NCBI GenBank assembly: GCA_029058745.1
Contig: JAIDXM010000029.1
Span: forward strand, 1-56,205
Length of the DNA: 56,205 nucleotides
Reading direction: 5' to 3'
From: Muribaculaceae bacterium
GTDB lineage: Bacteria > Bacteroidota > Bacteroidia > Bacteroidales > Muribaculaceae
How positions within the stretch are numbered: the stretch's first letter is position 1; each line of letters opens with the position of its first letter. A program made the translations under genes and the position numbers. Shown here piece after piece: positions 16,306-25,704 of the stretch. Under the pieces are notes generated by a model. The model was not told where the DNA came from and ran no database searches. It worked only from the letters and a program-made list of their open reading frames with translations.

Positions 16306-16923
16306 TTATCGTATGAAATTTGTACGCACAGGAGTTTCCGGAGTCGGGTGTGCGGGTTCTTCTCCGTTGTTGATTCTCTTTAGGAGCCATGCCATGTTGC
16401 GGCCCAGGGTACGCATGGTCTGCATCCCTTCTCCGTCCTGTTCCACTTCACCGGGGGCACGTCCGTATGCTATTGTCCAGTATTGCGACGAGACAACAGG
16501 CATGTTCAGGATGGTGAAATACTTGTTAAGCCGATCGAAGGACGCGGAGGCTCCGCCCCTGCGGCAAACAGAGACACTTGCGGCAGGCTTATAAGCGAAG
16601 TTCTTACCGCCGCTATACATCAGACGGTCCATAATTGCGCAAAGAGAGCCGTTCGGGCCGGCATAGTACACAGGGGAGCCAACAATCAGCGCGTCGCATT
16701 GCTTCCCCTTTTCAAGGAGAGTGGAATACAGTTCGTCCTGGAAAACGCAATGTCCGAGTTCAGTGCATTTATAGCAGGCTATGCAACCTTGCACAGCTTT
16801 AGTTCCAATCCATACGATTTCACTCTCGACCCCTTCTTCCGCAAGAGTCTCCGCCACTTTTGAAAGCGCGAGGAATGTGTTTCCTTTTGGATGGGGGCTC
16901 CCGTTGATCATTAATACTTTCAT
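16306..16923 (-). CDS. Flavodoxin-fold FMN-dependent NAD(P)H oxidoreductase
   Basis: 205 aa. The N-terminal VLMINGSPHPKGNT is the FMN phosphate-binding loop of the NADPH-dependent FMN reductase/WrbA-like group. CIACYKC (residues about 47-53) and GSPVYYAGPNGSLCAIMDRL match the iron-sulfur flavoprotein/multimeric flavodoxin family. Four cysteines between 47 and 60 (CIACYKCTELGHC) resemble the metal-binding motif seen in Isf-like proteins, so an iron-sulfur cluster is possible but unproven. It is soluble and cytoplasmic. The small membrane-protein gene lies 42 nt upstream on the same strand. Confidence 0.85.
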   Translation of the reverse strand: MKVLMINGSPHPKGNTFLALSKVAETLAEEGVESEIVWIGTKAVQGCIACYKCTELGHCVFQDELYSTLLEKGKQCDALIVGSPVYYAGPNGSLCAIMDRLMYSGGKNFAYKPAASVSVCRRGGASASFDRLNKYFTILNMPVVSSQYWTIAYGRAPGEVEQDGEGMQTMRTLGRNMAWLLKRINNGEEPAHPTPETPVRTNFIR

Positions 16924-16965
16924 TCCTTATTATTTTATATTTAAATGAGACGATAAGCCGAGTGG

Positions 16966-17241
16966 TCAGAAGATGATGTTGTAGGCTATGTTTTCTCCTA
17001 TGAGTGCAGCCACGGCGAGAATCCCGAATACTGCGGCAAAAATATCGAGTTTGCGCCCAGCAGGAGGAAGAAGGCTTCCGATATAGGTGGCCGCGAGATG
17101 GCAGAATGCCATCATAAAGGCAAAGAAAATGTCAAAAAAAGCCCACCAGACTTCTCTCATTCTGAAAGTGAGTGCGAATACAAGTATTATCAATGTAAAG
17201 GCGCACCATGCCAGGGCTTTTGATTTCAATAGTTTAGACAT
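16966..17241 (-). CDS. Small three-helix membrane protein, unknown function
   Basis: 91 aa, with hydrophobic helices at about residues 10-27, 32-56 and 66-88, separated by short charged turns (RMREVWW; PPAGRKLD). No enzymatic motif is visible. Proteins of this shape are frequent in Bacteroidales next to unrelated genes. It lies 42 nt upstream of the flavodoxin-fold oxidoreductase on the same strand and may be co-transcribed with it. Confidence 0.75.
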   Translation of the reverse strand: MSKLLKSKALAWCAFTLIILVFALTFRMREVWWAFFDIFFAFMMAFCHLAATYIGSLLPPAGRKLDIFAAVFGILAVAALIGENIAYNIIF

Positions 17242-17309
17242 TACGATATGTTTATTTGATTAATATGCAATTAAAGATATAACGGAGAGTGATGTTCCTG
17301 ATTGAGCGG

Positions 17310-18212
17310 CTATTTATAGATTTTTATTCCATATGGCTTTCCGCTTCGACCGTTCAGGACAACCACATAATATCCGGGAGGGAGCCGGTCGAGGCTTATG
17401 CTTGCGGTGTCGGTGTTCTTGAAAGTGAGGGTTTCCACGAGAGCTCCCTGAATACTCAGGATTCTGGCGAGAATTACCTCTTCAGGAATTGTAATCTGAA
17501 AATGGCCGCCTCCTATGTGTCTCACTGTCGGAGACGAGGGGTGAAGCAGTTCCTCAAAGAACTTCTCCCGTGCGGACTTCTCTGCCTGAGTCTTCGCGAG
17601 GAAATCCTCATAGAAAGAGAAAGGGGTATATTCTTCATCAGATATGCCGGTGTCGTCTGAATCTGTTAAAGCCCGGCCCGGATTATGAAATTCAGTGGCA
17701 GTATGTCGTAGCCAGAGCCTATTCCCGACAGAGTCCGGCGACAGGTAGTCGCCATTATAACCTGTGGAATCGAGAATGCCTGCAGCATATTCCTTGAAAC
17801 CGTTCCAGGCCTCTATGGCGTCATAGGGAATCCGCCCGTCGTGTCTTATCGCCTCGATATGCATTGCGAATTCCCGGAGTAGTTTCCCGGAAGTTTTGTC
17901 TATGGAATTGGGGTTGAATTTCTCTTTAAGACTATATCCGAGAATCGGGAATGCCTTGTTTTCAGCCGCGATTATCACGAACCCTCCGGAGGGAGTGTTG
18001 AACACATAAAACGGGGAAAACAGTCGGTCGGTGGTCAGGTTTTTACCGTTATACACCATTTCAGGTTTTCCTGAAGTCATCCCGGAAGCCATGTCGAAGA
18101 ACTCACGTGCCAGCATAGCCGCCTCTTTCCTGCTAATGGTCTCTGCCATCCCGGATAATGCGTATAATGCGATCAAAGAAATCGATATTGCTGTTTTCAG
18201 ACAATTGTTCAT
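17310..18212 (-). CDS. Secreted Spi-type (streptopain propeptide/inhibitor) domain protein without protease domain
   Basis: 300 aa. A signal peptide spans residues 1-23. Residues about 24-130 resemble the Spi/C10 propeptide domain: ISRKEAAMLAREFF, then the strand signature FYVFNTPSGGFVIIAAEN and ILGYS. In C10 proteases this precedes the catalytic domain; here a mostly helical region of about 100 residues follows. The C-terminus (about 235-300) looks like a type IX-secretion-style sorting beta domain (GHFQITIPEE, ILSIQGALVETL, LPPGYYVVVLNG, YGIKIYK). No Cys/His catalytic pair of a C10 protease is apparent. It may be a free-standing protease inhibitor at the cell surface. No C10 protease lies nearby. 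Confidence 0.7.
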   Translation of the reverse strand: MNNCLKTAISISLIALYALSGMAETISRKEAAMLAREFFDMASGMTSGKPEMVYNGKNLTTDRLFSPFYVFNTPSGGFVIIAAENKAFPILGYSLKEKFNPNSIDKTSGKLLREFAMHIEAIRHDGRIPYDAIEAWNGFKEYAAGILDSTGYNGDYLSPDSVGNRLWLRHTATEFHNPGRALTDSDDTGISDEEYTPFSFYEDFLAKTQAEKSAREKFFEELLHPSSPTVRHIGGGHFQITIPEEVILARILSIQGALVETLTFKNTDTASISLDRLPPGYYVVVLNGRSGKPYGIKIYK

Positions 18213-18248
18213 GATACTATAACGATTCAGAAGTATTAAAAGTATTGA

Positions 18249-18291
18249 AAAGAGGGTGTGTCATAATTGAATTTTATGATACACCCTCTTT
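18249..18291 (-). terminator. Terminator of the MFS gene, GAGGGTGT-type hairpin
   Basis: A 16-bp stem (18249-18264 with 18276-18291, one G-T pair) with an 11-nt loop; on the minus strand it is followed by T4. The left arm GAGGGTGTGTCA is nearly repeated at the end of the window (56132). Confidence 0.8.
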
Positions 18292-18361
18292 CCAAAAGAT
18301 TATCTTGTCTGAAGCGATTAAAACAGTCAGGATAATCGCCATGATATTATGGCTTTTCAAA

Positions 18362-19855
18362 TCAGTCCTCTACAGCCAGGGCTTCCGCTTCCAGTTCCTC
18401 ACGTGCTGTTTTATCGGATGGCATGTTGGGAAGTTCCAGCCCATAGTGTTTCTTGGCATCGAGAGCCTTCAGGATGATGCCGAGTATAAGGGCGAGACCA
18501 CCCAAGGATGCGAACACAATCATCGGAACTGTGTAGTTATACTCCAGAGGGTTGTCAACACCCGGATTGGTGGCGGCGAGGACAGCGCCGATAATCATTG
18601 GGAATGCATAGAGACCGATGTTCTGAATCCAGAAAATCACGGCGTAGGCGGATCCGAGCAGGCGATTTTCGACAAGCTTCGGCACTGATGGCCAAAGCGA
18701 AGCCGGCACAAGCGAGAAGCTGATTCCAAGGAGTACAATAGCCGAGTATGCCACGATTGCCGACTGGGTTGCGGGAAGTATGAATGCAAATGTCAGGTGG
18801 CAAATAATCATGAGAATGGCACCCCATATGAGCATTGTCGCTCCTTTCCCTTTGCGGTCGAGGAAATTGCCGAGTACCGGAGTTACGGCCGCGGCGCCGA
18901 GCGGGAATACGAAGAATACGAAGCCGGCTTCCTGTGCGGATACTCCGAGGTTGCACTGGAGCATATTGATGGCGTATTTCTGGAAGGGGAATATCGCCGA
19001 ATAGTAGAGCACGCAGAGAAGGGCCACCAGCCAGAACACCTTGGAAGAGAAGATGTATCGCAGGTCGGAAATCTTGAACGGGTCATCTTTCACTTCTCCG
19101 TTGGTGCCCATCTCATTCTCAAGCTTGCGGTCCATGAAGGCATATACTATGAAAGATATGAGACCTATGAGCAGAAGCAATACAGAGAATGCCACGGAAC
19201 GAGACACACTGATTTGATTGTGTAGAGTGGCGATTGCAGGAGAACCAACCACGACAACAGCGACACCGATTCTGGCGATAGCCATCTCAAGGCCCATTGC
19301 GAGGGCCATTTCTTTCCCTTCAAACCATTTGACAATTCCTCGGGAGACTGTGATTCCGGCCATCTCGCAACCGCATCCGAAAATCATGAATCCTATGGCG
19401 GAGAGCTTTGCCGAAGCCGGCATCCCATCATAGAAAGGTGTAATGTTCCACCATGTGTCGGGAAGGTTCACGAAATGGTCCATAAAATCCTTTACACCGC
19501 TTGTCGCGAAGGATTCGGTGAGCGCGTAATAGTTGATGAACCCACCCACAAACATAACCGCTCCAGAGAGGATGGCTGTGAAACGGACTCCCATCTTGTC
19601 GAGAATGATTCCTGCGAAAATGAGGAAGAACACAAACACATTGAGGAATGTCTCAGAGCCGGCGAAACGGCCATATGCCGAGGGGTCCCAACCTTTAGTG
19701 CGTTGCAGGAGTTCCTGAAGTGGAGACAGGACATCGACGAATATGTATGCGAAAAACATCGCGGAAGCGAGGAGCACGAGAGCTGTCCATCGTGCCCATG
19801 CTTTGTCACGCAGTAGAGTCTGCGCCGGTGTGGTAATACCTTTTTGATTTGACAT
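18362..19855 (-). CDS. MFS transporter (substrate unknown)
   Basis: 497 aa with about twelve hydrophobic helices. The loop-2 region (IILDKMGVRF) follows the MFS pattern of Asp and basic residues, and a similar motif recurs in the second half (NFLDRKGKG). A large periplasmic loop lies near residues 110-150, and the C-terminal tail is acidic. General shape and the RWTALVLLASAMFFAYIF start resemble the MFSD1/OFA-like transporters common in Bacteroidetes, but the substrate cannot be assigned. It is a single gene with its own -7 box and terminator. Confidence 0.82.
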   Translation of the reverse strand: MSNQKGITTPAQTLLRDKAWARWTALVLLASAMFFAYIFVDVLSPLQELLQRTKGWDPSAYGRFAGSETFLNVFVFFLIFAGIILDKMGVRFTAILSGAVMFVGGFINYYALTESFATSGVKDFMDHFVNLPDTWWNITPFYDGMPASAKLSAIGFMIFGCGCEMAGITVSRGIVKWFEGKEMALAMGLEMAIARIGVAVVVVGSPAIATLHNQISVSRSVAFSVLLLLIGLISFIVYAFMDRKLENEMGTNGEVKDDPFKISDLRYIFSSKVFWLVALLCVLYYSAIFPFQKYAINMLQCNLGVSAQEAGFVFFVFPLGAAAVTPVLGNFLDRKGKGATMLIWGAILMIICHLTFAFILPATQSAIVAYSAIVLLGISFSLVPASLWPSVPKLVENRLLGSAYAVIFWIQNIGLYAFPMIIGAVLAATNPGVDNPLEYNYTVPMIVFASLGGLALILGIILKALDAKKHYGLELPNMPSDKTAREELEAEALAVED

Positions 19856-19928
19856 AATGTATGGTTAGAAATAACTGCGGAAATACGGCTTGCAGGCCAC
19901 TGTCCGGTTATGGTGTGTTAATTATGTG

Positions 19929-19936
19929 CAAAGTTA
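19929..19936 (-). promoter_or_regulatory. -7 box for the MFS transporter
   Basis: The minus strand reads TAACTTTG, about 75 nt upstream of the start codon. No TTG lies at the usual spacing. Confidence 0.5.
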
Positions 19937-20126
19937 CTTTTTTTTGTGAAAAGAACTATTATAAGAGAAATATTTTTTAGGAGCGCTGGAGAATTGGTGA
20001 TGGTCGGCATAGACGATAGAGGGAGTCCATAAATAGCGCATAGCGTCAGAATGTAATCTCTTATGGTGTGCCTGGTTGTTATTTTTAGAATTTTTATGAA
20101 TAATTTGTTAAATTTTCAATGAACTG

Positions 20127-20157
20127 TTGTTGCATAACGGGAAAAACGTTAATTTTG
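20127..20157 (+). promoter_or_regulatory. Promoter for the TonB receptor/lipoprotein pair
   Basis: TTG at 20127-20129, 20 nt, then TAATTTTG at 20150-20157. It yields a leader of about 110 nt with a weak stem around ATCATGAGTTGATGAT (20177-20192). With the box at 19929 this accounts for the 417-nt gap between the two divergent genes; nothing else is evident there. Confidence 0.75.
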
Positions 20158-20272
20158 CGTGATAAAAATTAACACATCATGAGTTGATGATGAAAGTGTA
20201 GAGGCAACACCGTATGCCTGACAACGGACATATAATTCAAATAATCCATATATTAACTAAATCAACCTACGT

Positions 20273-23050
20273 ATGAAGAGACTATTTCTCTTGGCCGTGG
20301 CACTGATAAGTGTTGTGTCCTGGGCTTATGCACAAGGCAACATTATAACGTGTCGCGGGTCAGTAATTGATGAACTTGGCGAGCCCGTCGTGGGCGCTAC
20401 TGTCCAGGTTGAAGGAACCACCACAGCGGTTCCAACCGATATTGACGGTAATTTTTCACTAAAGGTTCCCGCCAATGCGAAAGAACTGAAAGTGTCTTAT
20501 GTCGGTTATCTTCCTGTCAAGGTCAAGGTGGCTCCTGAGGTCGGGGTAATCAAAATCTCTCCAGACTCCAGGATGTTGGAGGATGTTGTGGTGACACAGT
20601 CGGTGGCAATCACCCGAAAGACTCCCGTGGCGGTATCCGCCATCACTGCCGGCCAGCTTGAGGCTAAGCTTGGCAACCAGGAGCTTCCTGAGATGTTGAA
20701 GACGACTCCAGGAGTATGGGCCACTAAAGATGGTGGCGGCTTTGGCGATGCCAAGGTGAATATTCGCGGATTCAAGTCGCAGAACACGGCGACGATGGTG
20801 AATGGCGTGCCTGTAAATGATATGGAATGGGGTGGAATTTATTGGTCAAACTGGAGTGGTCTTGGCGATATCATGTCTTCTATGCAGGTGCAGCGAGGTC
20901 TTGGCGCCACCATGATTTCGTCTCCTTCATTTGGAGGTACGATAAATATGATCACCAAGGGTCTTGACGCCAAGAAAGGCGGAACAGCCTGGTATGGCCT
21001 TGGCAACGACAATTCAATGAACTATGGAGTGTCGTTCTCGACAGGACTCATGGACAATGGATGGGCTCTCACTTTCCTTGGGTCTCGAAAGACTGGCGAC
21101 GGATATGTTCAGGGTACGAATTATGAGTCGTACAACTATTTCTTTAACCTCTCAAAACGGATCAACGACAGTCATCAGATTTCGCTCACAGTCACAGGGG
21201 CTCCGCAGACACACTACAAGCGTAGCTCACAGGATGGTCTGACCATCCAAGGATGGCAGGATGCCGCCAATTACATGCCTAAGGGTGAGGCCTACAAATA
21301 TAACCCGACTTACGGATTGGGACTGAATGGAGAAGAGAAGGGGTCGCAATATAATGTGTATAACAAGCCGGTGGCAATGCTCAAACATATATGGCAGATT
21401 AATCCCAAGTCATCATTGTCAAGTGTAATATACGCTTCTATCGGAAGCGGCTATGGTTCGAGTGGACAGGGTGCCCAGATAGGGACGTCATCGTCAACAT
21501 ATTATAGCTATTGGTATGGGTCGTCAAATGGTGTCCTCAACTGGAGAACCATTGAGAACGATGGCGTGACATACAATCTTCGTCATGGCAATGGCATGTT
21601 TGCCTATGACCAGATTCAGCTCATGAACCAGGCCAGCACTAAGGGCTCATTGATGATTATGTCGAATTCCGTCAATAATCACAAATGGTTTGGCGGAGTC
21701 TCAAACTATAAGAATGAGCTTTCAGACAAGGTTTCTCTCACGGCTGGTATAGACATCCGGTATTATTATGGAGAACATACCAATGAGATTTCAGACCTGT
21801 ATAACGGAGAATATTTTGTTGACTACTACCGTTCCTCATCCACCAACACTCGCACGTTTGCGTCGGAGGCTGAGAAGACCGCATATAGAAATCAGAAGCT
21901 TGGAGTAGGGGATGTGGTTTATCGCGACTGGGACAGCCGTATATGGCAGGAGGGTTTATATGCCCAGGTAGAGTATAACCTTCTTGACAATAACCTCAAC
22001 CTTGTGCTCGCAGGGGCGGCCAATTTGAACACATACACCCGTTACGAGCATTTTTATTGTAATCCTGAAGACAGCAAGTCTCCTTCAAAGACATTCTTCG
22101 CAGGAAATATAAAGGGTGGAGCCAACTATAATATAGACCGTTATAATAATGTGTTTGTCAATGGCGGGTATATCACACGTGCTCCGTATCTACAGTATGG
22201 AGTCTTTGTTTCGCCGGCCAACTCCAATGCAGTAAATCCGAACTCACGTAATGAGAAGGTGGCTGCGGCTGAGGTGGGATATGAGTTCCATTCCCCGAAG
22301 TTCACGGTCCAGCTGAACGGTTATTACACTATGTGGATGGACAGAACGTTGATTTCAACCGGTACGTTGCAGTATGATAATGACCGTTACACGGCCACCA
22401 TGAATGGGGTTGACTCCCGTTATATGGGCGTTGAGATGAATTTTGTGTATAAGCCTACAAAGTGGTATGAACTGACCGGAATGTTCGCGTATGCCGACAA
22501 CACGTGGCAGAATGACCCTACTGGATATTTTTACAACAGCCAGGGACAGGCACTTTCCAGCCTTGGCGACCGTAATGTTCCGGCAACTGTGACTACCCCG
22601 ATGTCGCCTGACCATTTATATGCGACAATTGACCAGAAGAATGTTAAAGTTGGTGGCTCGGCTCAGCTTACGGCTGCTCTCGGAATGTCATTCAAGCCAT
22701 TCAAGGGACTCACAGTCGGTGGCGACTGGACATGCAATGCCTTTAATTACAGTGATTTCTCGTTGACGGGAAGTAGCAGTGTGTCTCTTACACCGGGGCA
22801 GACTCTTAAGATTAACGACCCTTGGAAGATTCCGTTTGGCAACCAGCTCGATATGTTCGCAAGCTACGGTTTCGACATAACGAAAGGGCTCCGTTGTGTG
22901 GTGTCGGCAAACGTGTATAATGTGTTCAACAACTATTATATCATGGATGCCTACACAGACTATAGCAAGGCAGGTACATGGCAGGACGCATACAGAGTGT
23001 TCTATAGCTATGGTCGCACATTCAACTTCAGAGTGAAATTCTTCTTTTAA
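20273..23050 (+). CDS. TonB-dependent receptor with carboxypeptidase-like N-terminal domain
   Basis: 925 aa. Signal peptide 1-21. A carboxypeptidase-regulatory-like beta domain follows at about 24-103 (GSVIDELGEPVVGATVQVEG, DIDGNFSL, VSYVGYLP), then a plug (EVVVTQ-like EDVVVTQ, residues about 105-235; VNIRGFKSQN) and an outer-membrane barrel to the terminal FRVKFFF. The last residue is Phe, as expected for Bam-dependent barrel proteins. It is shorter than most SusC proteins (about 1000 aa) and its partner gene is not a SusD. It imports an unknown ligand with TonB energy. The next gene, 19 nt downstream, encodes a repeat-containing lipoprotein. Confidence 0.9.
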   Translation: MKRLFLLAVALISVVSWAYAQGNIITCRGSVIDELGEPVVGATVQVEGTTTAVPTDIDGNFSLKVPANAKELKVSYVGYLPVKVKVAPEVGVIKISPDSRMLEDVVVTQSVAITRKTPVAVSAITAGQLEAKLGNQELPEMLKTTPGVWATKDGGGFGDAKVNIRGFKSQNTATMVNGVPVNDMEWGGIYWSNWSGLGDIMSSMQVQRGLGATMISSPSFGGTINMITKGLDAKKGGTAWYGLGNDNSMNYGVSFSTGLMDNGWALTFLGSRKTGDGYVQGTNYESYNYFFNLSKRINDSHQISLTVTGAPQTHYKRSSQDGLTIQGWQDAANYMPKGEAYKYNPTYGLGLNGEEKGSQYNVYNKPVAMLKHIWQINPKSSLSSVIYASIGSGYGSSGQGAQIGTSSSTYYSYWYGSSNGVLNWRTIENDGVTYNLRHGNGMFAYDQIQLMNQASTKGSLMIMSNSVNNHKWFGGVSNYKNELSDKVSLTAGIDIRYYYGEHTNEISDLYNGEYFVDYYRSSSTNTRTFASEAEKTAYRNQKLGVGDVVYRDWDSRIWQEGLYAQVEYNLLDNNLNLVLAGAANLNTYTRYEHFYCNPEDSKSPSKTFFAGNIKGGANYNIDRYNNVFVNGGYITRAPYLQYGVFVSPANSNAVNPNSRNEKVAAAEVGYEFHSPKFTVQLNGYYTMWMDRTLISTGTLQYDNDRYTATMNGVDSRYMGVEMNFVYKPTKWYELTGMFAYADNTWQNDPTGYFYNSQGQALSSLGDRNVPATVTTPMSPDHLYATIDQKNVKVGGSAQLTAALGMSFKPFKGLTVGGDWTCNAFNYSDFSLTGSSSVSLTPGQTLKINDPWKIPFGNQLDMFASYGFDITKGLRCVVSANVYNVFNNYYIMDAYTDYSKAGTWQDAYRVFYSYGRTFNFRVKFFF

Positions 23051-23069
23051 ACGTCATTCTTAAGAAAAA

Positions 23070-24998
23070 ATGAAAATGAATAGAAATATAATAGACAGTC
23101 TTCTTGTCGGAGCCGTCATTGCGGGTTTTGCAAGTTGTGGAGAGAACACCTGGAATGACCACAGTCTGGACGGTTTCAAGGGAGGTGTGGATTACGACAA
23201 GGCTGTGTCCGGGTCATACACCCTGACGGCTGATGATTATAAGGCTATCTCTGACCTTATGCAACAGCGGGCTACGACGGATCCTGAAAAGGCGGAGGCA
23301 AAGGCAATCGCTTCCAATTGCTATTTTAATAAATATGGCACTTATCCAGCGTCAGTGGCTCTTCCCGCGTATATGGCCACCGCCTCTTTTCCATATTATC
23401 TCGCTTCCGATGGTTCGCAGGCGGATGTTGCGTATGAGGAGGTGTCTGAGGTTCCGGCTGAATTGAATGCCCTTGCGGCGGCAAGTCAGTATAAGGTGAC
23501 TTCCGATGATTATAAGAGTGCATGGGGAAGCGATGAGAACTATATCAACGCTTTCAGCCCGATGACATCTGCAGCCAATAAGCTGCCTGGAATCCTTAAA
23601 AAGGCTTATCCGGATGCGGAGGCGGGGAATTATGCCGTTGTCAACTATAACGTCAGTCTCACGAATCCCATTTTTGGAACAGTGGAGGGCGGAGCAAAAT
23701 TTGAGGCAGGCTCATATTTCCTTGTCGCTGATGGGAATATAGCGGCGGCTCCTTTGGCCGAGAATAAGACATATGGGTATCTGCAGGCGGTGCAGGTGAC
23801 TGTTGACGGTGATGCCGTTAGCACAGATGTGGCTAATGCTTTTGTATTTGAGGAAGCCGACGGGGGATTCTATATCAAGGATTCTTTGGGAAGATATTTA
23901 TATCAGACTGGCACGTTCGACAGCATGAATCTCACGAAATCCGTTCCTGATGACGGTGGAGTATGGACCGTTTCTGTGGCTGACAATGGACTGGCGACAA
24001 TCACTAATGTGTCAGTTGGGAAATGGCTCCAGTTTGACTCCAGGTATAATTCATGGGGTTCCTATAATTCGGAGAGAGGTTCGCTTCCCAAGCTCTATAA
24101 TGCTCCTGTTGTTGCCACGCGTGCCACGAGGTCTGTCGTAGGCACTCCTGTCACGGAGAGTGAGAATGCCGTTTATTATTATGACGGCAGCTCTTGGTCT
24201 GTCGCGGATGGGGTCAGTGTCTTGAATCCTTCGGATTATGAGGCGATGGGAGTAAGGGATAACAGCCTGTCGGACGCAGACGTGTATATCCCGAAGTATC
24301 TTGGCAACAAATTCGTGTATGCTCAGTCTGGTGACACACGTTATGTTGTATATAACACTAACAAGGTTGACCTGTTTGTTTACGATGGGACAAAGTGGAC
24401 TGTCAACAATAATGGCCTTGAGACGGTTGTAGGACGATTCGTGAAGAAAAGCGGTGAGTGGAGTTTCTCAAAGTATATCGGGAAGGCTACATTCTCTTTC
24501 TTCAACGAGGATGAGCTTATGCTCGACCGTAGTTATCTGTTTGTGTATGACAATATATGTGCCACTCCACTTGACAAGAGTTCAAACTATGGATATCTGG
24601 CGGTGGCCAATATTTTGGTAAGTGGAGAGACCGTGGTGTTGCCATCTGACGCCAATGCGTTCAGTTTTGTCACAAAGGCTGTGGTAGATGATGTGGAATA
24701 TACGGTGGCTGACGGTAAATTCCTTATTGTAGATTCAAACGGACGTTACAATTATTATGACGGTTCCCATGCCAGCATGCAGCTTAAGGATGCCCCGGAG
24801 ATCAAGGATGGTGAGATTGCTCCCGGTTTCTGTTGGTCTGCTGCCCATAATGAGGATGGCTCTTGGATTTTTGAGAGTGATTATGGCGATGGAAATGTTC
24901 GTTGGCTTGTATATTCATTGAGCTATAATAATTTTGCGATCTACAGTACTATCACTGAAACTGACAAGTATCCGAAGCTTTATCTTATGGATGAGTGA
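23070..24998 (+). CDS. Repeat-built surface lipoprotein, partner of the TonB receptor
   Basis: 642 aa lipoprotein with lipobox FASC (Cys23). Internal repeats are readable. Three short DDY modules begin at about residues 50, 141 and 384 (TADDYKA, TSDDYKS, NPSDYEA), each running into a segment ending VVYN- or YEEV-like. Two long beta-rich domains, about 213-345 and 485-640, share the order (A/R)SY(F/L)..., TYGYL/NYGYL, ANAF, IVDS/IKDS-NGRY, D.SMN/QL, W..., Y.SLPKLY/KYPKLYL. It is not a SusD homologue, lacking any helical TPR-like fold. The second domain repeat suggests ligand capture in front of the receptor; the ligand is unknown. Confidence 0.78.
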   Translation: MKMNRNIIDSLLVGAVIAGFASCGENTWNDHSLDGFKGGVDYDKAVSGSYTLTADDYKAISDLMQQRATTDPEKAEAKAIASNCYFNKYGTYPASVALPAYMATASFPYYLASDGSQADVAYEEVSEVPAELNALAAASQYKVTSDDYKSAWGSDENYINAFSPMTSAANKLPGILKKAYPDAEAGNYAVVNYNVSLTNPIFGTVEGGAKFEAGSYFLVADGNIAAAPLAENKTYGYLQAVQVTVDGDAVSTDVANAFVFEEADGGFYIKDSLGRYLYQTGTFDSMNLTKSVPDDGGVWTVSVADNGLATITNVSVGKWLQFDSRYNSWGSYNSERGSLPKLYNAPVVATRATRSVVGTPVTESENAVYYYDGSSWSVADGVSVLNPSDYEAMGVRDNSLSDADVYIPKYLGNKFVYAQSGDTRYVVYNTNKVDLFVYDGTKWTVNNNGLETVVGRFVKKSGEWSFSKYIGKATFSFFNEDELMLDRSYLFVYDNICATPLDKSSNYGYLAVANILVSGETVVLPSDANAFSFVTKAVVDDVEYTVADGKFLIVDSNGRYNYYDGSHASMQLKDAPEIKDGEIAPGFCWSAAHNEDGSWIFESDYGDGNVRWLVYSLSYNNFAIYSTITETDKYPKLYLMDE

Positions 24999-25029
24999 GA
25001 TATAAATGCTGGTTTCAGCAGAATATAGA

Positions 25030-25059
25030 GAGGGCCTGATTGTCAAGAATCAGGCCCTC
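25030..25059. terminator. Bidirectional terminator
   Basis: A 12-bp perfect stem (GAGGGCCTGATT with AATCAGGCCCTC) and a 6-nt loop, between the convergent lipoprotein gene and the thioredoxin-like gene. Confidence 0.85.
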
Positions 25060-25066
25060 TCCCATT

Positions 25067-25534
25067 TCAGTTGAGGTATTTGGTGATGTCAGCCTTGATT
25101 TCAAGTGCTTCACGGAATCCTATGGAACGATATAGTTCCTGGCCGTCGCGTGATATGAAGATGAGAGCTGGGATGCTCTCGATTTTGTATTTTGAGGCAA
25201 GGTCGGGAAGACTGTCAACATTGATGGTTACAAAATCAACCTTTCCTTTATATTCCTCTTTGAGACTGGCGAAGATTGGTTTTAGCTGACGGCATGGTGG
25301 ACACCATTCAGCGGAGAAATCCACCACCATAGGTAGGCCGTTGGCAGAAAGGAGCTGCCCGTCGGCGATTACATAGTTCTGGGCCTTCTCATCAGATTTG
25401 ACAGCGGAGGAGGTCTCTGAGGTGGCTTTTGCGGGTGTGCTGTCAGAATCTGACGCGGATGATTTCCCGTTTCCGGAACAGCTTCCGGCGATGAGTGCGG
25501 TCACTGCCGCGAATGTAAGAAGTTTTTTTCTCAT
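25067..25534 (-). CDS. Thioredoxin-domain lipoprotein
   Basis: 155 aa. An N-terminal lipoprotein signal has its acceptor at Cys19 (AGSCS), followed by a Ser/Thr/Ala-rich linker to about residue 50. A thioredoxin fold follows with WCPPC at 77-81 and a cis-proline segment ESIPALIFI. The CPPC active site is typical of Bacteroidetes periplasmic thioredoxins that act as reductases or oxidases in envelope protein folding. It is probably anchored in the inner or outer membrane and faces the periplasm. It is a single gene in the opposite direction to the TonB pair. Confidence 0.92.
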   Translation of the reverse strand: MRKKLLTFAAVTALIAGSCSGNGKSSASDSDSTPAKATSETSSAVKSDEKAQNYVIADGQLLSANGLPMVVDFSAEWCPPCRQLKPIFASLKEEYKGKVDFVTINVDSLPDLASKYKIESIPALIFISRDGQELYRSIGFREALEIKADITKYLN

Positions 25535-25617
25535 AATTTGAATTATATTAGAATTGTGGAATCAAGAGACGCCTGTCGCAATGGTTTCCGATTAGAGGGT
25601 CTGATATTATAACAAAA

Positions 25618-25647
25618 AAAGACACCGGATGTTATGCCGGTGTCTTT
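25618..25647 (-). terminator. Terminator of the PPi-PFK gene
   Basis: An 11-bp stem (AAAGACACCGG with CCGGTGTCTTT); on the minus strand it is followed by a run of seven or more T. Confidence 0.85.
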
Positions 25648-25704
25648 ATCATTCTATATCGCGACAATCGTGTCTGCGATCCGGTTTCGCTGTTTAGGCG
25701 CGGT

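Noticed and set aside
15533..16390. 285-residue minus-strand frame opposite kdsB
   Set aside because: Shadow of a clear kdsB and it crosses the bidirectional terminator.
23070..24998. The lipoprotein after the TonB receptor as a SusD homologue
   Set aside because: It is beta-rich with internal duplications and lacks the helical pattern of SusD/RagB.
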